NCBI RefSeq assembly: GCF_022869805.1 | Contig: NZ_CP094974.1 | Location: 124,001-188,000, forward strand | Origin: Halosolutus halophilus | Lineage (GTDB): Archaea; Halobacteriota; Halobacteria; Halobacteriales; Natrialbaceae | Reading direction: 5' to 3' | Length of the DNA: 64,000 bases | In this document: positions 26,769-35,911 of the stretch, in pieces | Layout: every line of letters starts with the position of its first letter | Numbering within the stretch: the first letter of the stretch is position 1 | Notes under the pieces: generated by a model | What the model saw: the letters and a program-made list of their open reading frames with translations, nothing else | Told to the model about the DNA's origin: nothing | The model's database searches: none | Position numbers and translations under genes: made by a program

Positions 26769-27956
26769 CTATCGGTCGGCGACCGCACAGTTGTTCGGTC
26801 CCAGTTCGAGTTCGAACGCCGTCTCCTCGTCGACGTCCTCGAGTCCGAGATTTATCGCGACGATGCGCTCGTGGTTGGCTGGCCGCGCAGGAAGGTCGCT
26901 CGTGGTGCGGGCGACGAACTCGTCTTCGTCTTCGGCCGCCGAAAGCGGGGCAATCCGATCGCGCACGGTCTCGAGTCGGGCGGCGTACGTTCCGTCCGCG
27001 CGTGATTCGGCGGCGTCGCCGTAGTGACCCGGCGCGATCGTCGTCTCGTCCGGTCGGGCCAGAATTTTCTCCTGGAGGCTCTCGTACAACCGTCTGGCGG
27101 CCGCGGCCGCGCCGTCGTCGCCGCGCTCCAGATCCGGTCGTCCGACGCCCTCGAGAAACAGCGTGTCGCCGGTGAACAGGACGTCTCCCAGGCGGATCGA
27201 GAGCGACTCGGTCGTGTGGCCGGGCGTCGCCACCGCGGTCAGCGTCGCGTCGCCGACGCGGAGTTCGTCGCCGTCCGCGACGGTCGTGGCGTCGAACGCG
27301 AGGCCGCGATCGCGAGCCCCCGCGGGGACGACTGCCGCCGCGCCGGTCCGCGATTCGAGGGTCCGGACGCCGCTGACGTGATCCGCGTGGACGTGCGTGT
27401 CGACGGCGTAGCGCAGTTCCGCGCCCCGCTCCTCGACGTCGTCGACGTACCGATCGGCGAACGCCCGGAGCGGATCGATCACCGCTGCTTCGCCGTCACT
27501 GATGATCGCGTAGGCGAGACACCCGCTGGAGGGGCGGTCGTACTGCAGGACGGTCGCGGGCGCGTCGACGTCGAGTTCGCGAGCCGCGTAGAGGTCGGCC
27601 CAGGCGTCCATTCCGCCGGCGAGGTTTCGCGCGTCGACGTCGGCGTCGCGGAGGAGGCCGACGGCGTGCGCGCTCGCTTCCCCGTGGCCGCAGACCGCGA
27701 CGATCGGTTCGCGGAGGTCGGCCGCCAGATCGGTCACGCCGCCCGTCGCTTCGGCCTGGACGAATCGAACGTGGGGAATCTGGACGGCCTCGATCCCGTC
27801 GACCGCGATGTGCCACCGCTCGAACTCGTCGCGGTCGCGGACGTCGAGGACGGTCAGTTCGTCGTCGGCGGATCGCAACCGTTCGGCCAGCGCGTCGGGA
27901 GCGATCGAGGGCGTCTCGTCGGTCGGTCGCTCGGCGTCCTCGCTCCGGTCGGTCAT
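26769..27956 (-). CDS. Rhodanese-MBL fold fusion protein (sulfur-handling hydrolase)
   Basis: 395 residues. The first 110 are a rhodanese domain with a catalytic loop containing CGHGEAS. The rest is a metallo-beta-lactamase domain of the ETHE1/glyoxalase II type: THVHADH, the PGHTTES histidine, a GDTLF aspartate, and a late PGHYGD. The domain pair suggests persulfide or thiosulfate chemistry. A TTAACT element near 27980 gives a leaderless start at 27956. The order rhodanese-then-MBL is the reverse of many bacterial fusions. Confidence 0.87.
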   Translation of the reverse strand: MTDRSEDAERPTDETPSIAPDALAERLRSADDELTVLDVRDRDEFERWHIAVDGIEAVQIPHVRFVQAEATGGVTDLAADLREPIVAVCGHGEASAHAVGLLRDADVDARNLAGGMDAWADLYAARELDVDAPATVLQYDRPSSGCLAYAIISDGEAAVIDPLRAFADRYVDDVEERGAELRYAVDTHVHADHVSGVRTLESRTGAAAVVPAGARDRGLAFDATTVADGDELRVGDATLTAVATPGHTTESLSIRLGDVLFTGDTLFLEGVGRPDLERGDDGAAAAARRLYESLQEKILARPDETTIAPGHYGDAAESRADGTYAARLETVRDRIAPLSAAEDEDEFVARTTSDLPARPANHERIVAINLGLEDVDEETAFELELGPNNCAVADR

Positions 27957-28053
27957 GGCGGTCGATACGCGTCCCCGCCAGTTAACGTCGCGGCCGAGGC
28001 TCGGCGCACGGACCGCCACCAACGTTCAACACGGGTGACGTGGACGTGGCGGT

Positions 28054-28689
28054 ATGGACGCTGCCGACTTCCAGCGCGAGATCGAGGACTCGATGGCTAC
28101 CGAACTCGACCGCCTCGGATCGTCGAACCTCCTCGTCGCGCTCACCGACGCGGACCTGACGGAAGCGACGGTCCTTCGGACCGCTGCGGACAGCGAACGC
28201 GCTGCGATGGAGACCTTCGGGACCTGGGCCGCCGACGAGGATCACGCGGAAGCGCGCGACGTCTTCGCCGACTTTCGCGAACAGGAGCGCGACCACTACG
28301 ATCGGGTCGTGGCCATGCTCGACGGCGAGCACGACGTCGACGACGCGGCCGGCGGACCGATGCACGACCGCCTGCGAGCCTTCGAAACGACGGCAACCCG
28401 CCTCGGCGGCGTCGTCGCCCGCTCGCTGATCGGCGAACGGACGCACCTGCAGGTCGTGAGCTTCTTCATCAACGAGGGCGACGAGCGACGCGCCGACCGC
28501 TTCCGGGAGTTGCGGGCCGAAACGTCGGCCCAGGGCGATCGAGCCAGCTCGCTGCTCGAGGCGGTCTGTGACGGCCGCGACGACCGGGATCGCGCGGTGA
28601 CAGCCGCCGAGGACGTGATCGACGACGCCTACGGAGCGTACGCGGACTCGATGGACGACCTCGGCCTGGATCCCAGGTCGATCTGTTGA
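28054..28689 (+). CDS. Rubrerythrin/ferritin-like family protein
   Basis: 211 residues, almost entirely helical. Repeated E-x(2-6)-H pairs occur in SERAAMETFGTWAADEDH and REQERDHYDRV, the form of a ferritin-like four-helix bundle with possible di-iron ligands. There is no rubredoxin domain. It could act in oxidative stress or be structural; the metal is not proven. Annotated in related genomes as rubrerythrin family. Confidence 0.75.
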   Translation: MDAADFQREIEDSMATELDRLGSSNLLVALTDADLTEATVLRTAADSERAAMETFGTWAADEDHAEARDVFADFREQERDHYDRVVAMLDGEHDVDDAAGGPMHDRLRAFETTATRLGGVVARSLIGERTHLQVVSFFINEGDERRADRFRELRAETSAQGDRASSLLEAVCDGRDDRDRAVTAAEDVIDDAYGAYADSMDDLGLDPRSIC

Positions 28690-28875
28690 GTCGTCGCGTG
28701 AGGGATCGATCCCGGCGTCTCGTCGAACAGTGCGGTTGTCGGGACGATTGCCCGCCGTCGTGCGATCGGCGCACGGATCGTTTCATTCGGGACTGCAGCG
28801 GATAAAAATCGCCGTGAACGCGAACCGGAACCTGATCCTGGACTCGAACCGTCGACGCGCGTCTCGGGTACTCGC

Positions 28876-30048
28876 TCAGTCGACGAAGTCGATGTCGTCA
28901 CCCCGGCCCGGCGCTTCTGGCTGGACGGCCTCGCCGTCCGGGCGACCGTAGATCTGGGGCGACTCGACGCCCGTGACGACGATCATCGTCCGCATGCTGC
29001 CCTCGAGCGTCTCGTCGATCGAGGTCCCCCAGATGATGCGCGCGTCGGGGTCGATCCGGTCGTAAATCTCCTCGACGACGCCCTCGGCTTCTTCGATGGC
29101 CATGTCGTTGCCGCCGGTGACGTTGACCAGCGCGGAACTCGCACCGGAGATGTCGACGTCGAGCAGCGGCGATCGGAGGGCCGTCTTGACCGAGTCCTCC
29201 GCCTTGGCCTCCGAGTCGGCCTCGCCGAGCCCGATCATGGCGACGCCGCCGCGTTCCATGACCGTGCGAACGTCGGCGAAGTCGAGGTTGACGAGGCCGG
29301 GTTTCGTGATCAGTTCCGTGATTCCCTTGACCGATCGCATCAGCACCTCGTCGCTGACCTTGAACGCCTGGCGGACGGGCAGTTTGCCGACCGAATCGAG
29401 CAGGCGGTCGTTCGGCACGACGATCACGGTGTCGCTCACGTCGCGGAGACGCTCGAGACCCGCTTCGGCGTTCGTTCGGCGGACCTCTCCCTCCGCAGTA
29501 AATGGCGTCGTGACGATCGAGATCGTCAGCGCGCCGGCTTCGCGGGCGGCCTTGGCGACGACCGGAGCGGACCCGGTCCCGGTGCCGCCACCGAGGCCGG
29601 CGGTGACGAACACCATGTCGGACCCGTCGATGGCGTCGTAGATGTCTTGCTGGCTCTCGAGGGCGGCCTCCTCGCCGACCTGCGGGAGCGAACCGGCCCC
29701 GCGGCCGCCGGTCTTCTCCTCGCCCATCAGGATCTTGGTGTCGGCCTCGATCTCCACGAGGTGCTGGACGTCGGTGTTCGCGGCGACGAGTTTCGCGCCG
29801 TGGATCCCCTCCTCGTGCATGCGATTGATGGTGTTCCCACCGGCACCGCCACAGCCGACGACCGTGATGTCGGTCTGGAGGTCCTGGAGAACGTCTTTCA
29901 GTTCGTCGTCGGTCATCGTTCCCCTGTCTCGGCTGCCGTCGGCCGTCCCCTCACTCGGTGAGTGCCCGTCCCGTGGCACGTCGTCGGGTGCCTCGCCCGA
30001 CCCCCCGTCTTCGGCCTGGTCGATGGCGTCGTCGATGATAGAGTCCAT
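28876..30048 (-). CDS. ftsZ1: Cell division GTPase FtsZ (FtsZ1 type)
   Basis: 390 residues. A disordered acidic N-terminal extension (about 1-50) precedes the GTPase core: GCGGAGGN (about 66-73), NTDVQHL, the tubulin signature [11 protein letters not shown] (about 154-164), and the T7 loop [11 protein letters not shown]. The C terminus ends in a short acidic tail. FtsZ polymerises into the division ring. The assignment to FtsZ1 rather than FtsZ2 rests on the MDSI start and the [12 protein letters not shown] ending, from memory. TAATTATG near 30076 is the likely TATA box. Confidence 0.93.
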   Translation of the reverse strand: MDSIIDDAIDQAEDGGSGEAPDDVPRDGHSPSEGTADGSRDRGTMTDDELKDVLQDLQTDITVVGCGGAGGNTINRMHEEGIHGAKLVAANTDVQHLVEIEADTKILMGEEKTGGRGAGSLPQVGEEAALESQQDIYDAIDGSDMVFVTAGLGGGTGTGSAPVVAKAAREAGALTISIVTTPFTAEGEVRRTNAEAGLERLRDVSDTVIVVPNDRLLDSVGKLPVRQAFKVSDEVLMRSVKGITELITKPGLVNLDFADVRTVMERGGVAMIGLGEADSEAKAEDSVKTALRSPLLDVDISGASSALVNVTGGNDMAIEEAEGVVEEIYDRIDPDARIIWGTSIDETLEGSMRTMIVVTGVESPQIYGRPDGEAVQPEAPGRGDDIDFVD

Positions 30049-30146
30049 TCTTGCTCCAGAGTAAAAGATGGAGCATAATTACCTTTCCCCTACACGTCAG
30101 CCGCCTGTCTGACATGTAAGTGATTAGTTACCTGTCAACTTCGGGA

Positions 30147-30162
30147 CGTGGTGGAAACCACG
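30147..30162 (-). terminator. Possible hairpin terminator after dtdA
   Basis: CGTGGT-GGAA-ACCACG forms a perfect 6-bp stem with a four-base loop, 45 bp past the dtdA stop and before the ftsZ promoter. No long T-run follows, so a role in termination is only a guess. Confidence 0.25.
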
Positions 30163-30207
30163 CTATCACAGCCGGTAGTGCCGAATTAGTATTTCATTTC
30201 CGGTCGG

Positions 30208-31530
30208 TCAGATAGGGAACTCTCGCGTCCGACGGCTGGAAACTCTCTCGGGAGTGACCTGTTCGCCATCGATCGTGACGGGGTCGCCGGAGGCGAGGGC
30301 TCCGAACTTCGGACCCTCGGGGACGCCGACCTCGCGGGCGATCGTCGGGTCGAACGCGATCTCCTCGGCGACGACGGCGTCGTCTTCGATCGTCACCGCG
30401 TCGTACCTGGTCTCGAGTACCGCTGCCAGCGCCTCGACGATCGATTCGCGGACCCCTGACGCCGGGACGGCCGCCGCCGATCCGACGCGACTCCCGCCGT
30501 TCTCGGTCTCGAACGCGACGGTGGCGCGCTCGACGATCGTTCGCACTCGATCGGGGTCGATCGCCTCCGCGGCGTCGACCAGTTGCGCGGGGAGATCGAC
30601 GACGACGAACGACGGGTCCCGCCGCTCGCCGAACCGGATGCCGTCGTCGACGGGACCGAGTTCCGTCTCGACCGCCTCCACGAGGTCCAGCGATCGGTCG
30701 TCGGCCTCGCGCAGCCAGGTCTCGCTCACGGTGTGCCAGCCCAGGTCGTCGAGCGTCGCCGCGAGGTCGGAGTGGTCGCCGTCGAGGACCGCGATCTCCG
30801 CGTCGCTTGCCGCGAAGGCTCGATCGAGTACCTCGCGGTGACTCGCCGGTCGTCCCATCGCGTCGAGCGCCCAGTCCGCGGCGACGTGTCCGACGGCCCA
30901 GGACGTCTCGCGGACGATCCGTTCGAACCGGGGTGCGTAGTGGTTGCCGCCGAAACCGACGATCTGTCTCTCGCGGTGGGGAGCGACCCCGCGCAGGTCG
31001 AGAATCGCACGGGCGACGGCCTCGGCACCCGCCGGATCCTCCCACTGGGCTTCGCCGCTGCCGAGTTCGGCGAACAGGGACGGACAGCCGACCGTGCTCG
31101 GGCCGTGGTGCGTACACTCTATCCCGACGTCGTAGCCGTCGGGTGCGTGCTCGTCGAAAGCCGCGAGGAGGTGGGCGAGCGCGTTCGGACACGCCTCGGC
31201 GAGGGCCTCGTCGTCGCCGCCGAACTCCGCCGGGCCGAAGTTCCCCGTGAAGTGGCCCGTCAGCAGTGGGCCGGTGTCTCCGGAGTGGCGCGAGGCGAAC
31301 ACGAGCAGGTCGGGATCGCAGTCGAATGCCTCGGCGGGCGAGTCGAGTTCGAGGTGAAGGTCGTCGAACGAGCGGAGTTCGGCACCGTCGGTCCGGTAAT
31401 AGGTGCCGCCGCCGTCCGCTGCGTCCCGGTCGTCGTCGGTCTGTTCCTGCCACGTCGCGTGCTCGCGGAGGTGGTCGCAGACGTGGACCGACGCGCGATC
31501 GGCGCGGCTTTCGACGATGGCGAGGGTCAT
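30208..31530 (-). CDS. dtdA: D-aminoacyl-tRNA deacylase (archaeal DTD2 type)
   Basis: 440 residues. The conserved archaeal DtdA motifs are present: FASRHSGDTGPLLTGHFTGN (about 79-98), the ECTHHGPS histidine pair, and FGGNHYAPRF. The C-terminal part carries the sequence PEGPKFGALASGDPV. The enzyme removes D-amino acids from mischarged tRNA. CCGTTAACGG about 26 bp upstream is the likely TATA element, giving a leaderless transcript. It lies upstream of ftsZ on the same strand but has its own probable terminator. Confidence 0.93.
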   Translation of the reverse strand: MTLAIVESRADRASVHVCDHLREHATWQEQTDDDRDAADGGGTYYRTDGAELRSFDDLHLELDSPAEAFDCDPDLLVFASRHSGDTGPLLTGHFTGNFGPAEFGGDDEALAEACPNALAHLLAAFDEHAPDGYDVGIECTHHGPSTVGCPSLFAELGSGEAQWEDPAGAEAVARAILDLRGVAPHRERQIVGFGGNHYAPRFERIVRETSWAVGHVAADWALDAMGRPASHREVLDRAFAASDAEIAVLDGDHSDLAATLDDLGWHTVSETWLREADDRSLDLVEAVETELGPVDDGIRFGERRDPSFVVVDLPAQLVDAAEAIDPDRVRTIVERATVAFETENGGSRVGSAAAVPASGVRESIVEALAAVLETRYDAVTIEDDAVVAEEIAFDPTIAREVGVPEGPKFGALASGDPVTIDGEQVTPERVSSRRTREFPI

Positions 31531-31706
31531 ACCTGAAGCGGGGGCGGGAGGCCGTTAACGGAATCGATTTTCCGCTCCCGGGAACGAGTTCGACCACCGG
31601 TCCGAGCGGACGGGGAAGCGATGATCGTGCCGATATCCGCTGGATATCACCTGATTCACGTAATAGGCGCGCGTGCTCCAGCGGCGGGCTTTTTTGATCT
31701 GGACGG

Positions 31707-31713
31707 TATACTG
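31707..31713 (+). promoter_or_regulatory. Leaderless promoter of the PAS regulator
   Basis: GTATACT lies 25 bp before the ATG at 31735. It supports that ATG over the earlier one at 31621, which would be upstream of the transcript. Confidence 0.5.
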
Positions 31714-31734
31714 TTCGTTTCTTCGGTATCGAAG

Positions 31735-34119
31735 ATGACCGCCAACGATTCGACGGCCGACGGTGATCGAAACGCGGGATTGGACGAGTTTCCCTTCGAA
31801 GCGCGTCGGTTGGCCCGTCTGGTTCCGAACTGTGCGATCTACGTGCTCGATCCGGACGGCTACGTGACGGTCTGGAGTGAGGCTGCCAGTCAGCTCACGG
31901 GATACCGGGAGTCCGACGCCATCGGGGTCCACTACGAGCAGTTCTTCCCGGATCCCGCGCGCGAAGACGACCGCCCCGATCGGTTGTTGGCCGACGCGGC
32001 CACGGCCGAACAGATTCAGACCGAAGGGTGGCGACGGAAACGAGACGGCTCGTGGTACTGGGCCCGAGAGGTACTCGCCGTGGTGCGAGACGAGGACGCG
32101 GAGACGACGAACGGATACGTGGTCGTCACGCACGACGTGACCGTCGAGCACGAACAGGCGGACGCGCTTCGCACCGAGAAGGCGGTCGTCGAGAGCATCC
32201 TCGACGCACAGCCGGATATCCTCTACGCGTTCGACCGCGACGACACGCTGCTTCACTGGAACGATCGGTTCGAGACCGTGACCGGCTACAACCCCGAGAA
32301 ACTCGTCGACATGGACCCGCTCTCGTTCGTCGCCCCGGAGGACCGCGACCGGGTCGGTGCTGCGATCGATCGAATCCTCGAGGAGGGTGACCGCGTCGCA
32401 ATCGAGGGGAACCTCCTGACTGCGACGGGGGATCGGATCCCCTACGAGTTCAACAGTGCCCCGATTATCGACGAGCACGGGACCGTGCTGGGCGTCACCG
32501 GCGTCGGTCGCGACGTCAGCGAGCGGCGAGCGCGCGAACGGGAACTCCGCGAGGAGAAGGCGTTCACCGAGAGCGTCTTCGCCGCCCAGCCCGACATCGT
32601 CTACGCGTTCGATGCGGACGGGACGTTTCGCGAGTGGAACGAGCAGGTGCCGGCCGTCACGGGATACACCGACGCGGAGCTGGCGGAAATGGAGCCCACC
32701 GAGTTCGTCGTACCGGCGGACCGGGACCGGATGGCGTCCGCGATCCGTCGGATCCTCGACGAGGGCGAGCAGATCACCGCGGAAGCACAGCTCCTGACGA
32801 AAGACGGAACGCGGATTCCGTACGAGTTCAGCGGAGCCCGGATGAGCCGCGACGACGGCACCGTCCTGGGATTCACCGGAATCGGTCGCGACGTCAGCGA
32901 TCGAAAGGCGCGCGAACGGGAACTCGAGCGGCTCGAGCAGCTCAACGGCGTCATTCGGACGATCGACGACGAACTCGTCAGCGCCGAGACGCGACGGGAA
33001 CTGGAAGTGACGATCGTCGAGACCCTCGTCACCGTCGATTCGATCGCCGCGGCCGTCGTCGGCACGTACGACTCCGCGTCCGCGGACGGGTTCGATCCGC
33101 ACGTGCGGGCCGGCGGTGACGTACCGGCGAACGCCGGTCTCCTCCCCGCACCCACCGAAGCGTCGATCGACGATCCTGCCGTTCGAGCCGTGGAGGGGGA
33201 ACTCGTCGCCGCCCGTCGACACCTCCACGAGGACCCGATCGACGAGTGGCGGGCCGTCGCCGACGAGCACGGCTACCGGGCCGTGGCTGCAGTTCCGTTC
33301 GTCGCGGAACGGCGGTTGGTCGGGTTACTCGGTCTGTACGCGCCCGTCCCGGACGCGTTCGGGGAGCGCGAGCGAGAGATCCTTCAGGAGTTTGGCGCTA
33401 CGATCGGCCACGCGATCAACGCCATGGAGGTTCGTCGACTCCTCTACGCGGACACCGTCGTCGAACTCGAGTTCGAGGCGTCCGATCGCGGGGACGTGTG
33501 TATCGACCTCTCCCGGGAGGGCGGCTGTCGGCTCTCGATCGAGCACCTGCTCCCGCTGACGGACGAAGTGTTCGTCTACTATCTCACCGCGTCCGGGATC
33601 GAGGCAGATCGGCTTCGCGAACTCGCGGCGGCCCGCCCGGAGATTCGGGAAGTGCGGTGCATCGACGCGGGGTCGGCGGACCATCGCTGGGAGTTCGAGA
33701 TCCACGGATCGACGATCGCCGCCTTCCTCACCGAGTACGGTGCACGGGTCCGATTGCAAGAGATCGACGATGGGGTGGCGACGCTGGTCGTCGAGGCCAG
33801 CCCCGACACGGCGGTTCGCGAACTCGTCGACGCGCTCCAGTCGGCCTATCCCGAGACGGATCTCGTCGCCAAACGAGACGTCGAACGACCGCTCGACACG
33901 GGGCGGGAGTTCGGGTCCGCGGTCGAACCGGACCTGACTGAGAAACAGCGGACGGCGCTCGAGGCGGCCTACTACGGCGGCTACTTCGAGTGGCCCAGCC
34001 GGAACAGCGACGCCGGCGAAATCGCCGATCGGCTCGGTATCGCTCGCCAGACGTTCCACCAGCACCTGCGCGTAGCCGAGGCGAAACTTCTCGAGGCGTA
34101 CTTCGAGGACGACACCTGA
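31735..34119 (+). CDS. Bat-type regulator with three PAS domains, GAF and HTH-10
   Basis: 794 residues. Three PAS domains come first (about 25-135, 145-265, 271-390); the second and third are near copies, offset by 126 residues. A GAF domain follows (about 410-560). Then come the bacterio-opsin activator beta domain (about 575-725) and a C-terminal HTH-10 domain (LTEKQRTALEAAYYGGYFEWP, IADRLGI-RQTFHQHLR). It should sense light, redox or a ligand through PAS/GAF and control transcription. It has no kinase domain. Confidence 0.92.
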   Translation: MTANDSTADGDRNAGLDEFPFEARRLARLVPNCAIYVLDPDGYVTVWSEAASQLTGYRESDAIGVHYEQFFPDPAREDDRPDRLLADAATAEQIQTEGWRRKRDGSWYWAREVLAVVRDEDAETTNGYVVVTHDVTVEHEQADALRTEKAVVESILDAQPDILYAFDRDDTLLHWNDRFETVTGYNPEKLVDMDPLSFVAPEDRDRVGAAIDRILEEGDRVAIEGNLLTATGDRIPYEFNSAPIIDEHGTVLGVTGVGRDVSERRARERELREEKAFTESVFAAQPDIVYAFDADGTFREWNEQVPAVTGYTDAELAEMEPTEFVVPADRDRMASAIRRILDEGEQITAEAQLLTKDGTRIPYEFSGARMSRDDGTVLGFTGIGRDVSDRKARERELERLEQLNGVIRTIDDELVSAETRRELEVTIVETLVTVDSIAAAVVGTYDSASADGFDPHVRAGGDVPANAGLLPAPTEASIDDPAVRAVEGELVAARRHLHEDPIDEWRAVADEHGYRAVAAVPFVAERRLVGLLGLYAPVPDAFGEREREILQEFGATIGHAINAMEVRRLLYADTVVELEFEASDRGDVCIDLSREGGCRLSIEHLLPLTDEVFVYYLTASGIEADRLRELAAARPEIREVRCIDAGSADHRWEFEIHGSTIAAFLTEYGARVRLQEIDDGVATLVVEASPDTAVRELVDALQSAYPETDLVAKRDVERPLDTGREFGSAVEPDLTEKQRTALEAAYYGGYFEWPSRNSDAGEIADRLGIARQTFHQHLRVAEAKLLEAYFEDDT

Positions 34120-34219
34120 CGATCGACTCACCGGGCGATACGACACCGAGTACGATCACCGGGTAATACCAGAGCACGCAGGTACACTCCTTTCCCGCAT
34201 TCGTCGTCTGACTCGTGTA

Positions 34220-35527
34220 ATGACAGCACGTTCGACCGAGACAGATCCGACGACCGCCGCGTTCGACGCCCTCTCCTCGGCCCGACGCCGCTATCTCCTC
34301 TCTCTTCTCCTCGATCGAGACGAATCGACGCCGGTGTCGCTGTCGACGCTCGCGACCGACGTTGCGACTCTGGAACACGATCACCCGATCGTGACCGACG
34401 ATCAGGTCAGACGATCACACGTGCGACTCGTCCACGTCGACGTGCCGAAACTCGTCGACCTCGGCGTCGTAACTCGTGGCGAGGGACGGTCGAACGGGGG
34501 TTCGAACGCGACGGATAGCACGGCCGGCGACGCGATCACGCTCGCGGATCACCCCGTGCTCGAGGCAGGGTGGGTCCGGACCCTCCTCGAGACGCCATCG
34601 GGATCGGTCTGTGACGAGGCGACGCTCGATCGGACGCTCGAGGCACTGCGTCCGCCCCGCCGTCGGACCGTCCTCACCGTCCTCGCGGGTCAGCGTGGCG
34701 CCGTTCCGATGGTCGATCTCGCCACGCTGGTCGTCGCGGAGGAGACGAACGGGCAACGACTGGTCGACGTCACCGAACCGGTGTCGACCGCCGTCGAGCG
34801 GGCGCTCGTCCACGAACACGTGCCAACGCTCGCCGATGCCGACCTCGTCGTCACCGACGACGATGGCGTCGCGATCGCCGCCGACGCACCGCAGTTCGAC
34901 GCCGACTGGATCGCCGAGAGCCCGATCAGTGCCGTGTCCGAACTGGGCCCGGAATCGCCGATCCAGCGCGCACCGAGTCCGGGTCCGGTAACGAACGCGC
35001 GGCCCGGTTCGACGCCCACGAGGGGGGCGTGCTGGACGATCGAGGGATGTGAGGACGTCATCGCGAGGGGAAACGCGATCGCCGATCGCGCCTCCGAGGA
35101 ACTGTTCGTGACGGTGTCCGATCGGGGACGCCTCCAGGAGCGATGTCTCGAACGCTGGAGCGCCGCCGCCGATCGCGGCGTCGACGTCTACGTCGGCTCC
35201 AGTTCGGACCGCGTTCGCGAGATCGTCCGGGCCGCGACGGACGAGATCACCGTCTGCGAGCCGCAGTTCGACTGGATCAACCTCCCGATCGAACGGATCC
35301 ACCCCGGCCGCCTCGTGTTCGCCGACCGCGAGGCCGCCATGCTGGTCACGATCGACGACCGGGGAACCGCCGAGCAACCGCGGGCAACCGCGATCACCGG
35401 GACGGGAGCGGAGAACGCGCTGGTCCAGCTCCTCGACGAACACCTCGGCCCCCGCCTCGATCGGCTCGCGGCACGCAGTGAGGACGCCGACGAGTGCGAC
35501 GAGTCCGTGATCCCGATCCCGATGTGA
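34220..35527 (+). CDS. Two DUF7344 winged-helix domains plus a PLD/TrmB-like C-terminal domain
   Basis: 435 residues. Two DUF7344-type winged-helix domains sit at about 12-110 and 130-235; each starts near an ARRRYLLSLLL- or PRRRTVLTVL-type helix and ends in a beta wing. The C-terminal third (about 270-420) resembles the sugar/ligand-binding domain of TrmB-type regulators (ARGNAIADRASEELFVTVSDRGRL). It is likely a DNA-binding regulator. It follows the Bat-type regulator by 100 bp in the same direction; no clear TATA element was found. Confidence 0.8.
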   Translation: MTARSTETDPTTAAFDALSSARRRYLLSLLLDRDESTPVSLSTLATDVATLEHDHPIVTDDQVRRSHVRLVHVDVPKLVDLGVVTRGEGRSNGGSNATDSTAGDAITLADHPVLEAGWVRTLLETPSGSVCDEATLDRTLEALRPPRRRTVLTVLAGQRGAVPMVDLATLVVAEETNGQRLVDVTEPVSTAVERALVHEHVPTLADADLVVTDDDGVAIAADAPQFDADWIAESPISAVSELGPESPIQRAPSPGPVTNARPGSTPTRGACWTIEGCEDVIARGNAIADRASEELFVTVSDRGRLQERCLERWSAAADRGVDVYVGSSSDRVREIVRAATDEITVCEPQFDWINLPIERIHPGRLVFADREAAMLVTIDDRGTAEQPRATAITGTGAENALVQLLDEHLGPRLDRLAARSEDADECDESVIPIPM

Positions 35528-35673
35528 GCGACGGTTCCGCCCTCCTCGAAACCGGATGCGGGTTCCCTGGACGGGAGCGGATGGGGTGGCGTCCGTTTCC
35601 GGATGTCGAACAGGGGTGCGTGCCGGGTAAGGTTTATTTATGTGTAGGCTGCTACCATACATCGTGATTCTAG

Positions 35674-35787
35674 ATGAGTAGACGGAGTTACGAGTGTGAG
35701 GAGTGCGCCGAGACGGTGCATCCGCACACCTACCGCGCCAGTTGTCCCGAGTGTGGTGGCCCCCTGCGAACCGGACAGCTCTCGTAG
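35674..35787 (+). CDS. 37-aa rubrerythrin-like zinc-ribbon protein
   Basis: MSRRSYECEECAETVHPHTY starts a 37-residue protein with two C-x2-C knuckles (CEEC, CPEC) separated by 13 residues, a complete zinc ribbon. Similar tiny proteins are common in haloarchaea and are annotated as rubrerythrin-like domain proteins. An AT-rich TTTATTTATG element at 35634-35643 precedes the start by about 30 bp. It ends with TAG at 35785-35787. Binding partner unknown. Confidence 0.7.
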   Translation: MSRRSYECEECAETVHPHTYRASCPECGGPLRTGQLS

Positions 35788-35911
35788 TCGGTGGCGCTTC
35801 GCCGCGAGCGACGGCAGTGGCTCGCCCGGCACCGACGGAGATCGAGCCCGATCGAACCGGTGCTCGGTCCGTTCCGAACCGAGTAGCGGAATCCGCGCTC
35901 GGCGCCCGGTG

